19,367 nucleotides of DNA, taken from NCBI GenBank assembly GCA_937895955.1, contig CALAZI010000235.1, positions 1-19,367 on the forward strand, written 5' to 3'. Below, piece after piece: positions 7,295 through 17,093 of this stretch. The DNA comes from an uncultured Alphaproteobacteria bacterium. Lineage in GTDB: Bacteria > Pseudomonadota > Alphaproteobacteria > Caulobacterales > Parvularculaceae. Below the pieces are notes generated by a model that was given only the letters and a program-made list of their open reading frames with translations, was not told the DNA's origin and searched no databases. The position numbers were made by a program, and so were the translations under genes. The first letter of the stretch is position 1. Each line of letters opens with the position of its first letter.

Positions 7295-8498
7295 TCACGT
7301 CCAAAGCGAGGCCCCGCCGCTCGACAATCTCATTGATCGGGCGGCGCGATCCTGGCGCGCGTCTGATTGGGAGGCGCTCGCCGCAATTGACAGCGGCGCG
7401 ATGGAAGGCGCGGAAAAGCGCGCCGACATCGCCCTATTCGCCGCAGCCGGCCTCGCCTCATGCGGAGACCGAGAGGGCGCAGCCCGCATGCTCAGGCGGG
7501 CGCTCGAATGGGGATGCACGCCGCGCAAAGCGGCGCAGGTTTTGAGCGCAACGGCTCATAACACGCTTGGCCGCATCGCCGCGCTCGCAAATAATGATGA
7601 AAAGGCGCGAACGCACTTCGCCGCCGCGCTTGCGGACGCACCCGATAGCGACGCGGACGAGAAAACGGTCACGGAGCTTGTCTCGCTCGGCCTGCTTCTG
7701 CAGGCGAGAGATGCGTTGGCGGCTGAGATCGAAACATTGAGGAACGCCGCGATGACCGCGCCAGATCTCAGGGCCCGTTTCGATATCTTGCAGTCCCAGA
7801 TCAATCTGCTCAGGCACGAGCTTTCAATCGCCCAGCAACGCAAACAGCTGTTCGGCGGGGATGGTCGCGGCGACGGATCGACCCTCAAAGACCGTTCGCT
7901 CTCCCAGCTCGGCCAGGACCTGTGGGCGCTTGAGATGAGCGGCTTCAAGCGCGGCGGTTACTTCGTCGAATTCGGCGCGACCGACGGCGTATCGCTAAGC
8001 AACACCTATCTCCTGGAAAAGGAATACGGCTGGACCGGCCTGCTCGCCGAGCCGAATCCCGCCTTTCTTGAAAAACTTCGCGCCAATCGGCAGTCAACCG
8101 TTTCTGACGCCTGCATCGCCGCGGCGACAGGGCGGGAAGTCGAATTCGTCTTCGCCGACGAATTCGGCGGCATTGCGGATTTTTGCGATGACGGCGCGCA
8201 CAAGGATCGCCGCGAGGCTTATCGAAAAACCGGAGCGGTCGCGCGCCTCAAAACAATCTCTCTTAACGACTTTCTCAAGCAATACGCCGCGCCGAAAGAG
8301 ATCGACTATATAAGCGTCGACACTGAAGGCAGCGAATTCGAAATTCTCAACGCTTTTCCGTTCAGCGCGTGGAACGTCCGCTGCTGGACGATCGAGCATA
8401 ATTTCACGCCGAATCGCGCGCGCATACATAAACTTATGACGTCCCACGGCTATCAGCGCAAAGAGGCGCAATGGGATGATTGGTATTTCCGGGAATGA
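7278..8498 (+). CDS. Helical-repeat protein with C-terminal FkbM methyltransferase domain
   Basis: A 406-residue two-part protein beginning at GTG 7278, inside the end of the previous gene. Residues about 20-175 are Ala-rich helical pairs resembling TPR repeats (for example DREGAARMLRRALEWG and NDEKARTHFAAALADAP), followed by a coiled helix RFDILQSQINLLRHELSIAQQ. Residues about 208-406 are an FkbM/Methyltransf_21 domain: LSQLGQDLWAL lead, SAM motif YFVEFGATDG (228-237), LLAEPNP, and YISVDTEGSEFEIL (344-357, Asp348 and Glu350 intact). It ends IEHNFTPNRARIHKLMTSHGY, which is typical of this branch. It would methylate a sugar or glycan, and the repeat region could dock it to partners. The stop overlaps the start of the large glycosyltransferase gene by 23 bases. 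Confidence 0.88.
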   Translation: MNGPTDHVQSEAPPLDNLIDRAARSWRASDWEALAAIDSGAMEGAEKRADIALFAAAGLASCGDREGAARMLRRALEWGCTPRKAAQVLSATAHNTLGRIAALANNDEKARTHFAAALADAPDSDADEKTVTELVSLGLLLQARDALAAEIETLRNAAMTAPDLRARFDILQSQINLLRHELSIAQQRKQLFGGDGRGDGSTLKDRSLSQLGQDLWALEMSGFKRGGYFVEFGATDGVSLSNTYLLEKEYGWTGLLAEPNPAFLEKLRANRQSTVSDACIAAATGREVEFVFADEFGGIADFCDDGAHKDRREAYRKTGAVARLKTISLNDFLKQYAAPKEIDYISVDTEGSEFEILNAFPFSAWNVRCWTIEHNFTPNRARIHKLMTSHGYQRKEAQWDDWYFRE

Positions 8499-11400
8499 TC
8501 GGGCCTTGCAAGTGAGAAAGATACTTTCAACGCCCTACTTCATGGCGCGCGATCGGGTTCGACGCGAAGAGCTTGATTATTGCCTGCGCAAGAACGTCGA
8601 GAACGCGCTGATCGACAGGATCGTTCTTTTCATTGACGACGGCCATCTGCCGCCTGTCGAAAGCGACAAGATCGAAATCCGTCCGATCAAGGAGCGGCTC
8701 ACCTATGCGGACTGGCTGCTCTTCGCAAAAAGCATCCCCGCCGAACATATCGCAATCCTCGCCAACTCTGACATTTTCTTTGACGAATCCCTGGACGACC
8801 TTGATAAAATCCTCGCGCGCAAGAATTGTTTCGTCGCGCTGTCGCGTTTTGACAAAGTCGGCGATCGCCTTGAGCCGCATTCGAAACCGCAATGGTCGCA
8901 AGACGTGTGGGCGCTCAATTCCACCTCCCAAATTACGCCTGCGCTCATCAAAGCGGCGGATTTTCGACTGGGCGTTCCGCGTTGCGACAACAAGATCGTT
9001 TTTGAATTCGCTATGCATGGCTGGGATATCGTCAATCCTTTTCCCAAAGTGCGGTCAATCCACGTTCATGAATCGAACATTCGCGGCTACGACAAGGAGA
9101 AAAACCGCGAGCTGGTCGGCGGCATGGGATTCGTCCGCCCGCAAGAGGACGCAAATCTCAATTCGCGCGTAGAGATCACGATCTGGCCGATCAAGAGCGA
9201 CGCGATTTCGCATGTTCGGGTCGTGAACGCGCTGCAGGAATGGAACGACAAAGAGCGTAAACAAACAGGCGAATCGCCAATCCTCTTCCACAATAAGGAT
9301 TGGCAATATCCGGCGATCACCGAGCAGTGGGCGTTCGAGCGCATGCGGCGCTTTAAGGGCCTGATTCCGGACGGCTGCGCTTATCTGGCGTATCCCTGGG
9401 CGACGTTGATCGACCGGGTTCTCAATCGACCGGCGAGCGCCGAACCGCTTTTCGCAGCCTTGAGCGGGCTTGGCGAAGCGGCGCTGAAGCGCGAACGTGT
9501 CGTCACGGTTTGTCAGCACATACGGTTAAAGCAGCATCAGAAGATTTTCGCCGACGCCGGCGTCACCGACATATTCTGGAGCCACGCCGTCCATGGCGAG
9601 GACAGCCTGCCGGACTATCCCCACATCAGACTGCATCCGTTTCCGCTTTACCCGGTGCAGATCACATCCGAGATCGAAGAGAAGACTGAACGAAAACACT
9701 TGTTCTCTTTCGTCGGCGCGCGCTCAAAAGATTTTTATCTGACGCAGTCGCGCAATTTCATCATCGATGCGCTCGGCGCCGATAAGCGCGGCTTCGTCGC
9801 CGGCCGCGACGACTGGCACTACAACAAGATCGTCTACGACCATCAAATCAAAAAAGCGTCCCTGAACGGCGAAATCCTCGTCGATCAGCAAGCGAGCGAC
9901 GAATTCAAGGCGATCCTCGCAGACAGCGTTTTCTCGCTCTGCCCGTCCGGTTCAGGACCGAATTCGATCCGGCTTTGGGAGTCGATCGGCGCCGGCGCTG
10001 TTCCCGTCATTCTCGCCGACCGGTACGCTCCGCCCGGCGATGCGGCGTTATGGCGCGAGGCGGCTCTCTTTTGGCCCGAAACCCTTCCGGCGGTGAAGTC
10101 CCTCCCCGACGAGCTTGAACAGCTCGCCGCCGACAAGGATCGCCTTGCGGCGAAGCGCCATGCGCTGCGGCAATTGTGGGCGCTTTACGGACCGGACTGG
10201 TTCGTTCCCGACATTCTTCACTGCTTTATCGAGCATGCGTCGATGAAGACGCTCGCCGCCGGCGCTCCGTTTCCGATCGGCGAGTCGGATCTTGTCGGCG
10301 CCGCCGCTATTGATGATCCAGACGGGATCTGGGGCGACGGCGAATTTTTATTGAACGCGGTGACGAGCAGAATGCTGGTCAATGGGCCGGCGTTTGCAGA
10401 CGTCTGGGCGCGAAATCCCGCCCTGCGCGAAAAATGCGAGGCTGTCGCCGCGCGCGAACCGTCTTCGCCGCTTTCGTCCTCGTTCGAAGCGGGCAAGAAC
10501 ATCCTTGAACGCGACGCAAAGCGCAAATCCGCTTCAGGCGGCAGGAAACCGAGGATTTATCTCCTTGGTCGGAATTCGACGCGCACGCCGCTCGCCTATG
10601 ACGGCTATCGCGCGCTCTTTTTCGACCGCCTTGATTTCGTGTCTTCCGCCCGCGAGGCGGATATTCTGCTTGTCGGCGCCAGCCCCAATCTGACCGAGCA
10701 CAGCGATGAAGTCGTCGACGCGGTTTCGAACAATCCTTCTCTGAAAGTCGCGTCTCTTTCCGAAGAGCCTCTCTGGGATACGACCTGGACCTTCGACATG
10801 TTTTCGAAAGAAAAGGTCGTGACGCTTTTTGACCGCAAAATCCCCTATGCGGTGCTGAACCACTTTACGACATCGATCTTCGATTTCGAGCGTCTGCCCT
10901 ATTTTGTCACCACCGACGATCGGTTTTTCGTCCGCTACGCGCATTGGTTCGAACGCAATGCGTCATTATCGGCGCGAGAGTTGCTTGAACTCTGGAACGC
11001 CGCCAAATGGCGCGCCGCGTTTTTCGCCGAGAAGCGGCATGGCGAGATCTACGACTTCCGGACGCCCGACCGCGATCTTTACGGCCTTTGCGCCTACAGA
11101 TCGCGCGTCGCCGAAGGAATGACGGGCGGCGATGTTTTGAAAATCGGCAAAGGCTGGTCGACGGTCGCGCGACGACAGGAGCTCGCCGACTGGCACCTTG
11201 ATAAATTCGTCACGCTTGATAAGCGCGCCCTTATCGTTTCCGGTCTCGAAAACACGCATTTTGCGAGCTACATCACTGAAAAGCTTTTCGATGCGTACGC
11301 CTCGCTCGGCGCGCCGGTCTATTACGCGAGTCCGAAGCACCGGATCAAAGAAATCGTCAACGACTGGTCCTTCATCAACCTCTTTGGAAAATCCGATTAC

Positions 11401-11589
11401 GAAGCGATCGAAGCGATCAATGCGTTTCAACCGGACAAAGCCTTCGCTGAGGCTTACATCGCGGCGCAAAAGCAGCTGCGCGGGCTGTTTTCCGACTACA
11501 AAACGCTGATCAACGAGCGCAGCAGGGTTGTTGATGAAGTCGTCGCAAGCCTGAAGGGCGTGCTGGCCGGCGACAAGGAAAACGAATAA
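8476..11589 (+). CDS. Three-domain glycosyltransferase (GT-A-like, exostosin/GT47-like, GT10-like)
   Basis: The 1037-residue protein reads as three enzymes in a row. Domain 1 (about 10-240) is a GT-A-like family with ILANSDIFFDE (Asp99 in an NSD motif), ALSRFD, QWSQDVWAL (139-147), RCDNKIVFEF and IHVHES (195-200). Domain 2 (about 335-600) is exostosin-like: HLFSFVGARSKDF (408-420), then FSLCPSGSGPNSIRLWE (486-502), AVPVIL and YGPDWF. Domain 3 (about 688-1030) begins KPRIYLLGRN and resembles alpha-1,3-fucosyltransferases (GT10): KRALIVSGLENTHFASYITE (916-935), then KLFDAY and APVYYASP, match the GT10 donor-binding signature ENxxxxxYxTEKLxDA. It could add several consecutive sugars to one acceptor. 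ATG 8476 follows AAGAGG with good spacing. It is the last gene of the overlapping operon. No membrane segment is seen. Exact sugars cannot be told. Confidence 0.85.
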   Translation: MIGISGNDRALQVRKILSTPYFMARDRVRREELDYCLRKNVENALIDRIVLFIDDGHLPPVESDKIEIRPIKERLTYADWLLFAKSIPAEHIAILANSDIFFDESLDDLDKILARKNCFVALSRFDKVGDRLEPHSKPQWSQDVWALNSTSQITPALIKAADFRLGVPRCDNKIVFEFAMHGWDIVNPFPKVRSIHVHESNIRGYDKEKNRELVGGMGFVRPQEDANLNSRVEITIWPIKSDAISHVRVVNALQEWNDKERKQTGESPILFHNKDWQYPAITEQWAFERMRRFKGLIPDGCAYLAYPWATLIDRVLNRPASAEPLFAALSGLGEAALKRERVVTVCQHIRLKQHQKIFADAGVTDIFWSHAVHGEDSLPDYPHIRLHPFPLYPVQITSEIEEKTERKHLFSFVGARSKDFYLTQSRNFIIDALGADKRGFVAGRDDWHYNKIVYDHQIKKASLNGEILVDQQASDEFKAILADSVFSLCPSGSGPNSIRLWESIGAGAVPVILADRYAPPGDAALWREAALFWPETLPAVKSLPDELEQLAADKDRLAAKRHALRQLWALYGPDWFVPDILHCFIEHASMKTLAAGAPFPIGESDLVGAAAIDDPDGIWGDGEFLLNAVTSRMLVNGPAFADVWARNPALREKCEAVAAREPSSPLSSSFEAGKNILERDAKRKSASGGRKPRIYLLGRNSTRTPLAYDGYRALFFDRLDFVSSAREADILLVGASPNLTEHSDEVVDAVSNNPSLKVASLSEEPLWDTTWTFDMFSKEKVVTLFDRKIPYAVLNHFTTSIFDFERLPYFVTTDDRFFVRYAHWFERNASLSARELLELWNAAKWRAAFFAEKRHGEIYDFRTPDRDLYGLCAYRSRVAEGMTGGDVLKIGKGWSTVARRQELADWHLDKFVTLDKRALIVSGLENTHFASYITEKLFDAYASLGAPVYYASPKHRIKEIVNDWSFINLFGKSDYEAIEAINAFQPDKAFAEAYIAAQKQLRGLFSDYKTLINERSRVVDEVVASLKGVLAGDKENE

Positions 11590-11590
11590 C

Positions 11591-11613
11591 GGCGATCGCA
11601 TTCGCGCGATCCC
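11591..11613. terminator. Hairpin between convergent glycosyltransferase genes
   Basis: An 8-bp stem with one bulged C (GG-C-GATCGC pairing with GCGATCCC) and loop ATTCGC begins one base after the stop of the large glycosyltransferase. It is followed on the plus strand by GTTTCGAT, so the U-tract is poor. It lies in the 39-bp gap between convergent stops and could end transcription from both sides. Confidence 0.35.
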
Positions 11614-11628
11614 GTTTCGATATGATCA

Positions 11629-12555
11629 TCAATCGCTGCGCGTCGCCTCTTTTTGGCGGCGACGCCCGCGGTCCCAGAAATACATGCCGTAGGCGCGCAA
11701 GAATCCGTGCCCCTTGAGACGCCGGGCGGCGTTAAGTGCGATATCCGAAAAAGACGTCGCCGCGGGATCAGTTTCGTCGCCGACATCCATCATTCCGGCG
11801 AGAATGACGCGGCTGCGGCCATGGCCTTCCATTAACCGCGCGAGATAGGCCATGGTCAGCCGGTCGGCCGTCATAACGTGTTGCAGCGACAAGGCGGGAC
11901 GGTAGCCGGCTTTCAATCCTGCCTGATGCGCAAAGAGCGAAAAGAGCGTGTCTTCGCCGCTCATCAGGGAGCGCCCCGTTCGCCCAAGCGCGTCCTGCGA
12001 TCGCTCGGCGAAGGCGCCGAACGCCTCTGCGACAACGCGCCTTGCGCACAGACCGGCGCCGATCGGCGTCCACGGGCCAAGCCTGTCGCCCGCCCCCGTC
12101 AAGGCGCGATCGCCCTGGTCGTTGACGCCGAAATAAGGAAGGAACGCGGCGAGCCCGGGGCCGATCGGTTTTTCAGGCGCCGCTATCGCACGGCCGCCGA
12201 AAACGCCGAGATCAGGCTCGTCCGCCGCAATGCGGAGCGCCGTCTCGAGGTAGTCCTCCTCCAGAATATTATCGTCGTCGACAAAGCAGAAAAGATCGGC
12301 CGCCGACGCGGCAATGCCCGCCGCACGCGCATGGACAAGGCCCTGCCGCGGCTCCCTGACAAGCGCAAAGCGGTTTGCGAAACGGCGCTCAATATCCTCT
12401 GACGACAGAGGCGGCGCCGAATTGTTGTCAACGACGATCAGTTCGAATTTGTCGTGAGGCGCCGTTTGCCGGGCAACAGCGTCGACGACGCGATCAAACA
12501 GGTCGCGACGCGGATTGAAAGTGCTGAGAATGACGCTGATCGAAGGGCGTATCAT
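11629..12555 (-). CDS. Glycosyltransferase family 2
   Basis: A 308-residue GT-A fold enzyme, probably cytoplasmic and acting on the same glycan as its neighbours. SVILSTFNPRRD (7-18) is the nucleotide-binding start, LIVVDNNS (39-46) is strand 2, CFVDDDN (90-96) carries the metal-binding DxD, and SLMSGEDTLF is the acceptor-side GED motif. The C-terminus ends in a basic tail (WDRGRRRQKEATRSD). I chose ATG 12555 because MIRPSISVILSTFN is the normal family start. A longer open frame to 12651 adds 32 residues without family character. The ribosome binding site is weak (GGAC about 7 bases upstream). The gene is convergent with the three-domain glycosyltransferase and divergent from cysH. Donor and acceptor are unknown. 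Confidence 0.9.
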   Translation of the reverse strand: MIRPSISVILSTFNPRRDLFDRVVDAVARQTAPHDKFELIVVDNNSAPPLSSEDIERRFANRFALVREPRQGLVHARAAGIAASAADLFCFVDDDNILEEDYLETALRIAADEPDLGVFGGRAIAAPEKPIGPGLAAFLPYFGVNDQGDRALTGAGDRLGPWTPIGAGLCARRVVAEAFGAFAERSQDALGRTGRSLMSGEDTLFSLFAHQAGLKAGYRPALSLQHVMTADRLTMAYLARLMEGHGRSRVILAGMMDVGDETDPAATSFSDIALNAARRLKGHGFLRAYGMYFWDRGRRRQKEATRSD

Positions 12556-12727
12556 GAACGGTCCAACAAGCCCGCCTGTCGCGAATTTCCCCGTGACCGC
12601 GGCCAGACGAGAATGGCGCAATATCTTATTGATATCGCAAGATAATTCCAACGTCTTTTAGATTTGCTTGCTTGACCGGAAAAAACGCTTCTGGCACCAA
12701 CGGAGGGTTCTCGAGTCTGGGCAGCGA
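12556..12727. promoter_or_regulatory. Divergent control region, glycosyltransferase / cysH
   Basis: This 172-bp gap contains an AT-rich patch (12619-12669) unlike its GC-rich surroundings. Within it TATCTT (12622-12627) and AAGATA (12639-12644) form an inverted repeat around GATATC. Promoter-like words (TTGATA, GATAAT) are present, but no well-spaced -35/-10 pair stands out. A strong GGAGG occurs at 12702-12706, 21 bases before the chosen cysH start, too far to serve it well. No small gene is visible. Confidence 0.3.
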
Positions 12728-13465
12728 ATGGCCGATCCGACGGCGATAGACAGCTCGAACGCCGCTCTGGCTGATCAGGCGCGCGTCCTGTCGGCGCGAT
12801 TCGAAGGTTTGCACCCGAGAGACATCATCGCCGAGGCTCTCGCCTCGCCGCTCTTTTCCAATCCCGCCGTCGTTTCCTCCTTCGGCTCCGAATCCGCCGT
12901 GCTCTTGCATCTGATCGCCGAAGCGGCGCCGGCCATGCCGGTCCTTTTCATCGATACCGGAAAGGTTTTCGGCGAAACCTTGCGTTACCGTGACCGCCTT
13001 CAGCATTTTCTCGGTCTTGAAGACGTCCGCACGGTCGGACCCAGAAAGGCGGATGTCGACGCCGCCGACCCGATCGGCGCCCTGAACCGGACCGATCCCG
13101 ATGCGTGTTGCGCCGTTCGCAAGACGGCCGCGATCAACCGGGCGCTTGAGCCGTTCAATAGCTGGATCAGCGGACGCAAACGCCATCAAAGCGCGTTGCG
13201 CGCGGCGATGGACATCGTAGAAATCGCGGACGGACGCGCCAAGCTCAATCCCCTCGCAAACTGGTCGCGCGAAGACATCAAGGCGCATGTCATCGAGAAC
13301 CGGCTTCCCGATCACCCGCTCTTGCGCGAAGGCTATCTATCGATCGGCTGCATGCCGTGCTCCGATCGCGTCAAGCCTGGCGACGATCCGCGTTCGGGCC
13401 GCTGGACCAGTTTTGAAAAGACGGAATGCGGCATTCATCTGCCGCAACCGCCAAAATCGAAATAG
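12728..13465 (+). CDS. cysH: CysH, assimilatory APS/PAPS reductase of the iron-sulfur type
   Basis: The 245-residue enzyme reduces activated sulfate to sulfite with thioredoxin in the cytoplasm. SSFGSESA (50-57) is the adenylyl-sulfate binding loop. The cluster cysteines are CC (127-128) in CCAVRK and CxxC (208-211) in IGCMPC. The catalytic Cys234 is in KTECGIH, and SGRKRHQSALR, GRW and PLANWS are family blocks. The four cluster cysteines mark the [4Fe-4S] type, which commonly prefers APS; E. coli PAPS-type CysH lacks them. ATG 12728 is chosen because MADPTA begins a normal-length protein, although the ribosome binding site is poor. A longer frame from 12668 is possible. It ends 13 bp from the convergent sqdB stop. 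No other sulfate assimilation genes are in the window. The sulfite it makes is also the sulfur donor for SqdB. Confidence 0.93.
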   Translation: MADPTAIDSSNAALADQARVLSARFEGLHPRDIIAEALASPLFSNPAVVSSFGSESAVLLHLIAEAAPAMPVLFIDTGKVFGETLRYRDRLQHFLGLEDVRTVGPRKADVDAADPIGALNRTDPDACCAVRKTAAINRALEPFNSWISGRKRHQSALRAAMDIVEIADGRAKLNPLANWSREDIKAHVIENRLPDHPLLREGYLSIGCMPCSDRVKPGDDPRSGRWTSFEKTECGIHLPQPPKSK

Positions 13466-13478
13466 CGGCGAGACCGGT

Positions 13479-14657
13479 TCAGGCCGGCCGCTGGTCGCTG
13501 GTCCAGAACGATACGCAAGGAATTTTCGAGCGGTCGCACCGGTCGGCGTATTTGCGCGAAATCTCGGTGACTTCCTCGAGCAGCCCTTCTTCAAGCGTGA
13601 TCGGGTCAAGGCCAAGCCCGAGCAGCTGCCGGTTTTCGACGTGAAGGTCGTTTTCCGCATCTTCCTTGCGCGGGTTCTTGACGTTTTCAACAGGCGCGCC
13701 GGTGATTTTCGCGACAAGCTGAGCAAGGTCGCGGACGCGGTGCGTTTCCGTCATCTGATTGAGAATACGCACGCGCTCGCCATGCTGGGGCGGGTTTTCA
13801 ATCGCCAGCTCGATGCAGCGAACCGTGTCCTGAATGTGGATGAAAGCGCGGGTTTGCCCGCCCGTGCCGTGCACGGTCAGCGGATAGCCGATCGCCGCCT
13901 GCATCAAGAAGCGGTTCAGCACCGTTCCGTAATCGCCGTCATAGTCGAAGCGATTGATGAGACGATCGTCGAGCTTGGTTTCGGCCGTCTGCGTTCCCCA
14001 GACGATTCCTTGATGGAGGTCAGTCACCTTCAGCCCGTCATTCTTGTTGTAGAACGCAAACATCAGCTGATCTTGCGTTTTGGTCATATGGTAGATGGAG
14101 CCCGGATTCGCCGGATAGAGAATTTCCTGCGAAACCTCGCCGCCATTGTCGATCGGCACCTTAACGGTGAGGTAGCCTTCCGGAATCTTCATGCCGGCCG
14201 TGCCGTAGCCGTAAACGCCCATCGTGCCGAGATGGACGAGATGCGCGTCAATGCCCGATTCAACAATCGCAGCGAGAATATTGTTCGTAGCATTCAGATT
14301 GTTATCGACGGTGTAGCGCTTGTGATAGGACGACTTCATGGAATAAGGCGCGGCGCGCTGCTCGGCGAAATGCACGATCGCGTCGGGCTCGAAATTCTGA
14401 AGGAGGTAAAGCAGACGCGCGTAGTTTTTCGCGACATTGACGTTTTCGAACCTGATCTTGCGGCCGGAAACTTCCTCCCATGCGGCAAGGCGCACCGACA
14501 TCGGCTTGATCGGCGTCAGTGATTCAACTTCCAGCTCGACGTCGATTTTCCGGCGAGACAGATCGTCAATGATGACGACGTCGTGGCCGCGCTGGGACAG
14601 ATGCAGCGCCGTCGGCCATCCGCAAAAACCGTCTCCGCCAATAACGCAAATCTTCAC
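13479..14657 (-). CDS. sqdB: SqdB, UDP-sulfoquinovose synthase
   Basis: The 392-residue short-chain dehydrogenase/reductase family enzyme makes UDP-sulfoquinovose from UDP-glucose and sulfite. Seen in the sequence: an NAD-binding loop IGGDGFCGWP (6-15), IIDDLSRR (29-36), HFAEQRAAPYSM (96-107), HLGTMGVYGYG with Thr145, and the catalytic YHMTK (Tyr189, Lys193). Also present are QGIVWGTQT, VHGTGGQTRAFIHIQDT and RILNQMTE, all close to plant and bacterial SQD1/SqdB. GTG 14657 is chosen because MKICVIGGDG is the canonical start, with GGAG about 9 bases upstream; a frame to 14765 adds only Arg-rich sequence. It normally feeds the sulfolipid SQDG, but no sulfoquinovosyltransferase (sqdD/sqdX) gene is in the window. 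Its location next to glycan genes leaves open that sulfoquinovose enters a polysaccharide. Confidence 0.96.
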   Translation of the reverse strand: MKICVIGGDGFCGWPTALHLSQRGHDVVIIDDLSRRKIDVELEVESLTPIKPMSVRLAAWEEVSGRKIRFENVNVAKNYARLLYLLQNFEPDAIVHFAEQRAAPYSMKSSYHKRYTVDNNLNATNNILAAIVESGIDAHLVHLGTMGVYGYGTAGMKIPEGYLTVKVPIDNGGEVSQEILYPANPGSIYHMTKTQDQLMFAFYNKNDGLKVTDLHQGIVWGTQTAETKLDDRLINRFDYDGDYGTVLNRFLMQAAIGYPLTVHGTGGQTRAFIHIQDTVRCIELAIENPPQHGERVRILNQMTETHRVRDLAQLVAKITGAPVENVKNPRKEDAENDLHVENRQLLGLGLDPITLEEGLLEEVTEISRKYADRCDRSKIPCVSFWTSDQRPA

Positions 14658-14853
14658 CGCCCCACTCCTGTTCCGGTCACGGCGCCCTTGAAGCGCTCTG
14701 ATTAAAGATCGCGACAAGCCTCGCCCGGCCCGCAGCGCCGCTCTAATTCGCACCTGAACTGACATTTTGCAAGCCGGTTAACGGCCTGATTTTTCTGCCG
14801 TTTTTGACAGCGATCAAATAGGGTAGCGCCCCACAGTCCACCGCGCGAAGAAG

Positions 14854-14874
14854 GGGCGGCCGAAGACGGCGCCC
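14854..14874 (-). terminator. Probable terminator of the EF-G-like gene
   Basis: On the minus strand GGGCGCCG-TCTT-CGGCCGCCC folds into an 8-bp stem with one bulged C and a 4-base loop, followed by CCTTCTT. It lies 33 bp past the stop at 14907 and upstream of sqdB. The T-run is short, so strength is uncertain. Confidence 0.45.
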
Positions 14875-14906
14875 TTCGCCCCGCCCATCTGATTGATCCT
14901 TATGCG

Positions 14907-16901
<1,995 letters not shown>

Positions 16902-17047
16902 AACAGCTCCCTTGCCAATAATTCGGCCCTCGCCGGGAGCGGCGCCGGTCAAGCAGGAAGCGACCGGCGTGGCCTCGCAAGGGGCCGGTTCACAAACGCA
17001 TCAAAGCAGGAAAATCAGGCCGCGTCACGCCCGTTATCGAATAACAG

Positions 17048-17079
17048 CGCAGCCGCCGGCGGTTCCGCCGGCGGCTGCG
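17048..17079 (-). terminator. Strong hairpin after the RTX gene
   Basis: CGCAGCCGCCGGCG (17048-17061) and CGCCGGCGGCTGCG (17066-17079) are a perfect 14-bp inverted repeat with a 4-base loop, 15-22 bp past the RTX stop codons. No U-tract follows on either strand (the minus strand continues CTGTTATTCG), so it may work as a weak terminator or as an mRNA 3'-end stabiliser. It insulates the EF-G-like gene, which has the same orientation. Confidence 0.5.
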
Positions 17080-17093
17080 TCCGAAAGACCAGA

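Noticed and set aside
971..12112. Scattered GCGATCGC octamers (for example 973-980 and 11592-11599), considered as a repeated element like cyanobacterial HIP1
   Set aside because: Only a few copies are seen in a GC-rich window, mostly inside genes with normal codons. This is not beyond what base composition allows by eye.
13287..14522. 411-codon plus-strand frame across the cysH end and sqdB
   Set aside because: It overlaps cysH in another frame and runs antisense to sqdB, which has all catalytic motifs. The product has no recognisable domain.
14658..14765. 36-residue N-terminal extension of SqdB
   Set aside because: It is Arg-rich with no family similarity. GTG 14657 has a good ribosome binding site and begins exactly at the NAD-binding strand.
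14780..14805. Plus-strand terminator-like hairpin AACGGC...GCCGTT with a T-run
   Set aside because: Both flanking genes are on the minus strand and the loop is 11 bases, so there is no transcript for it to end. Probably chance.
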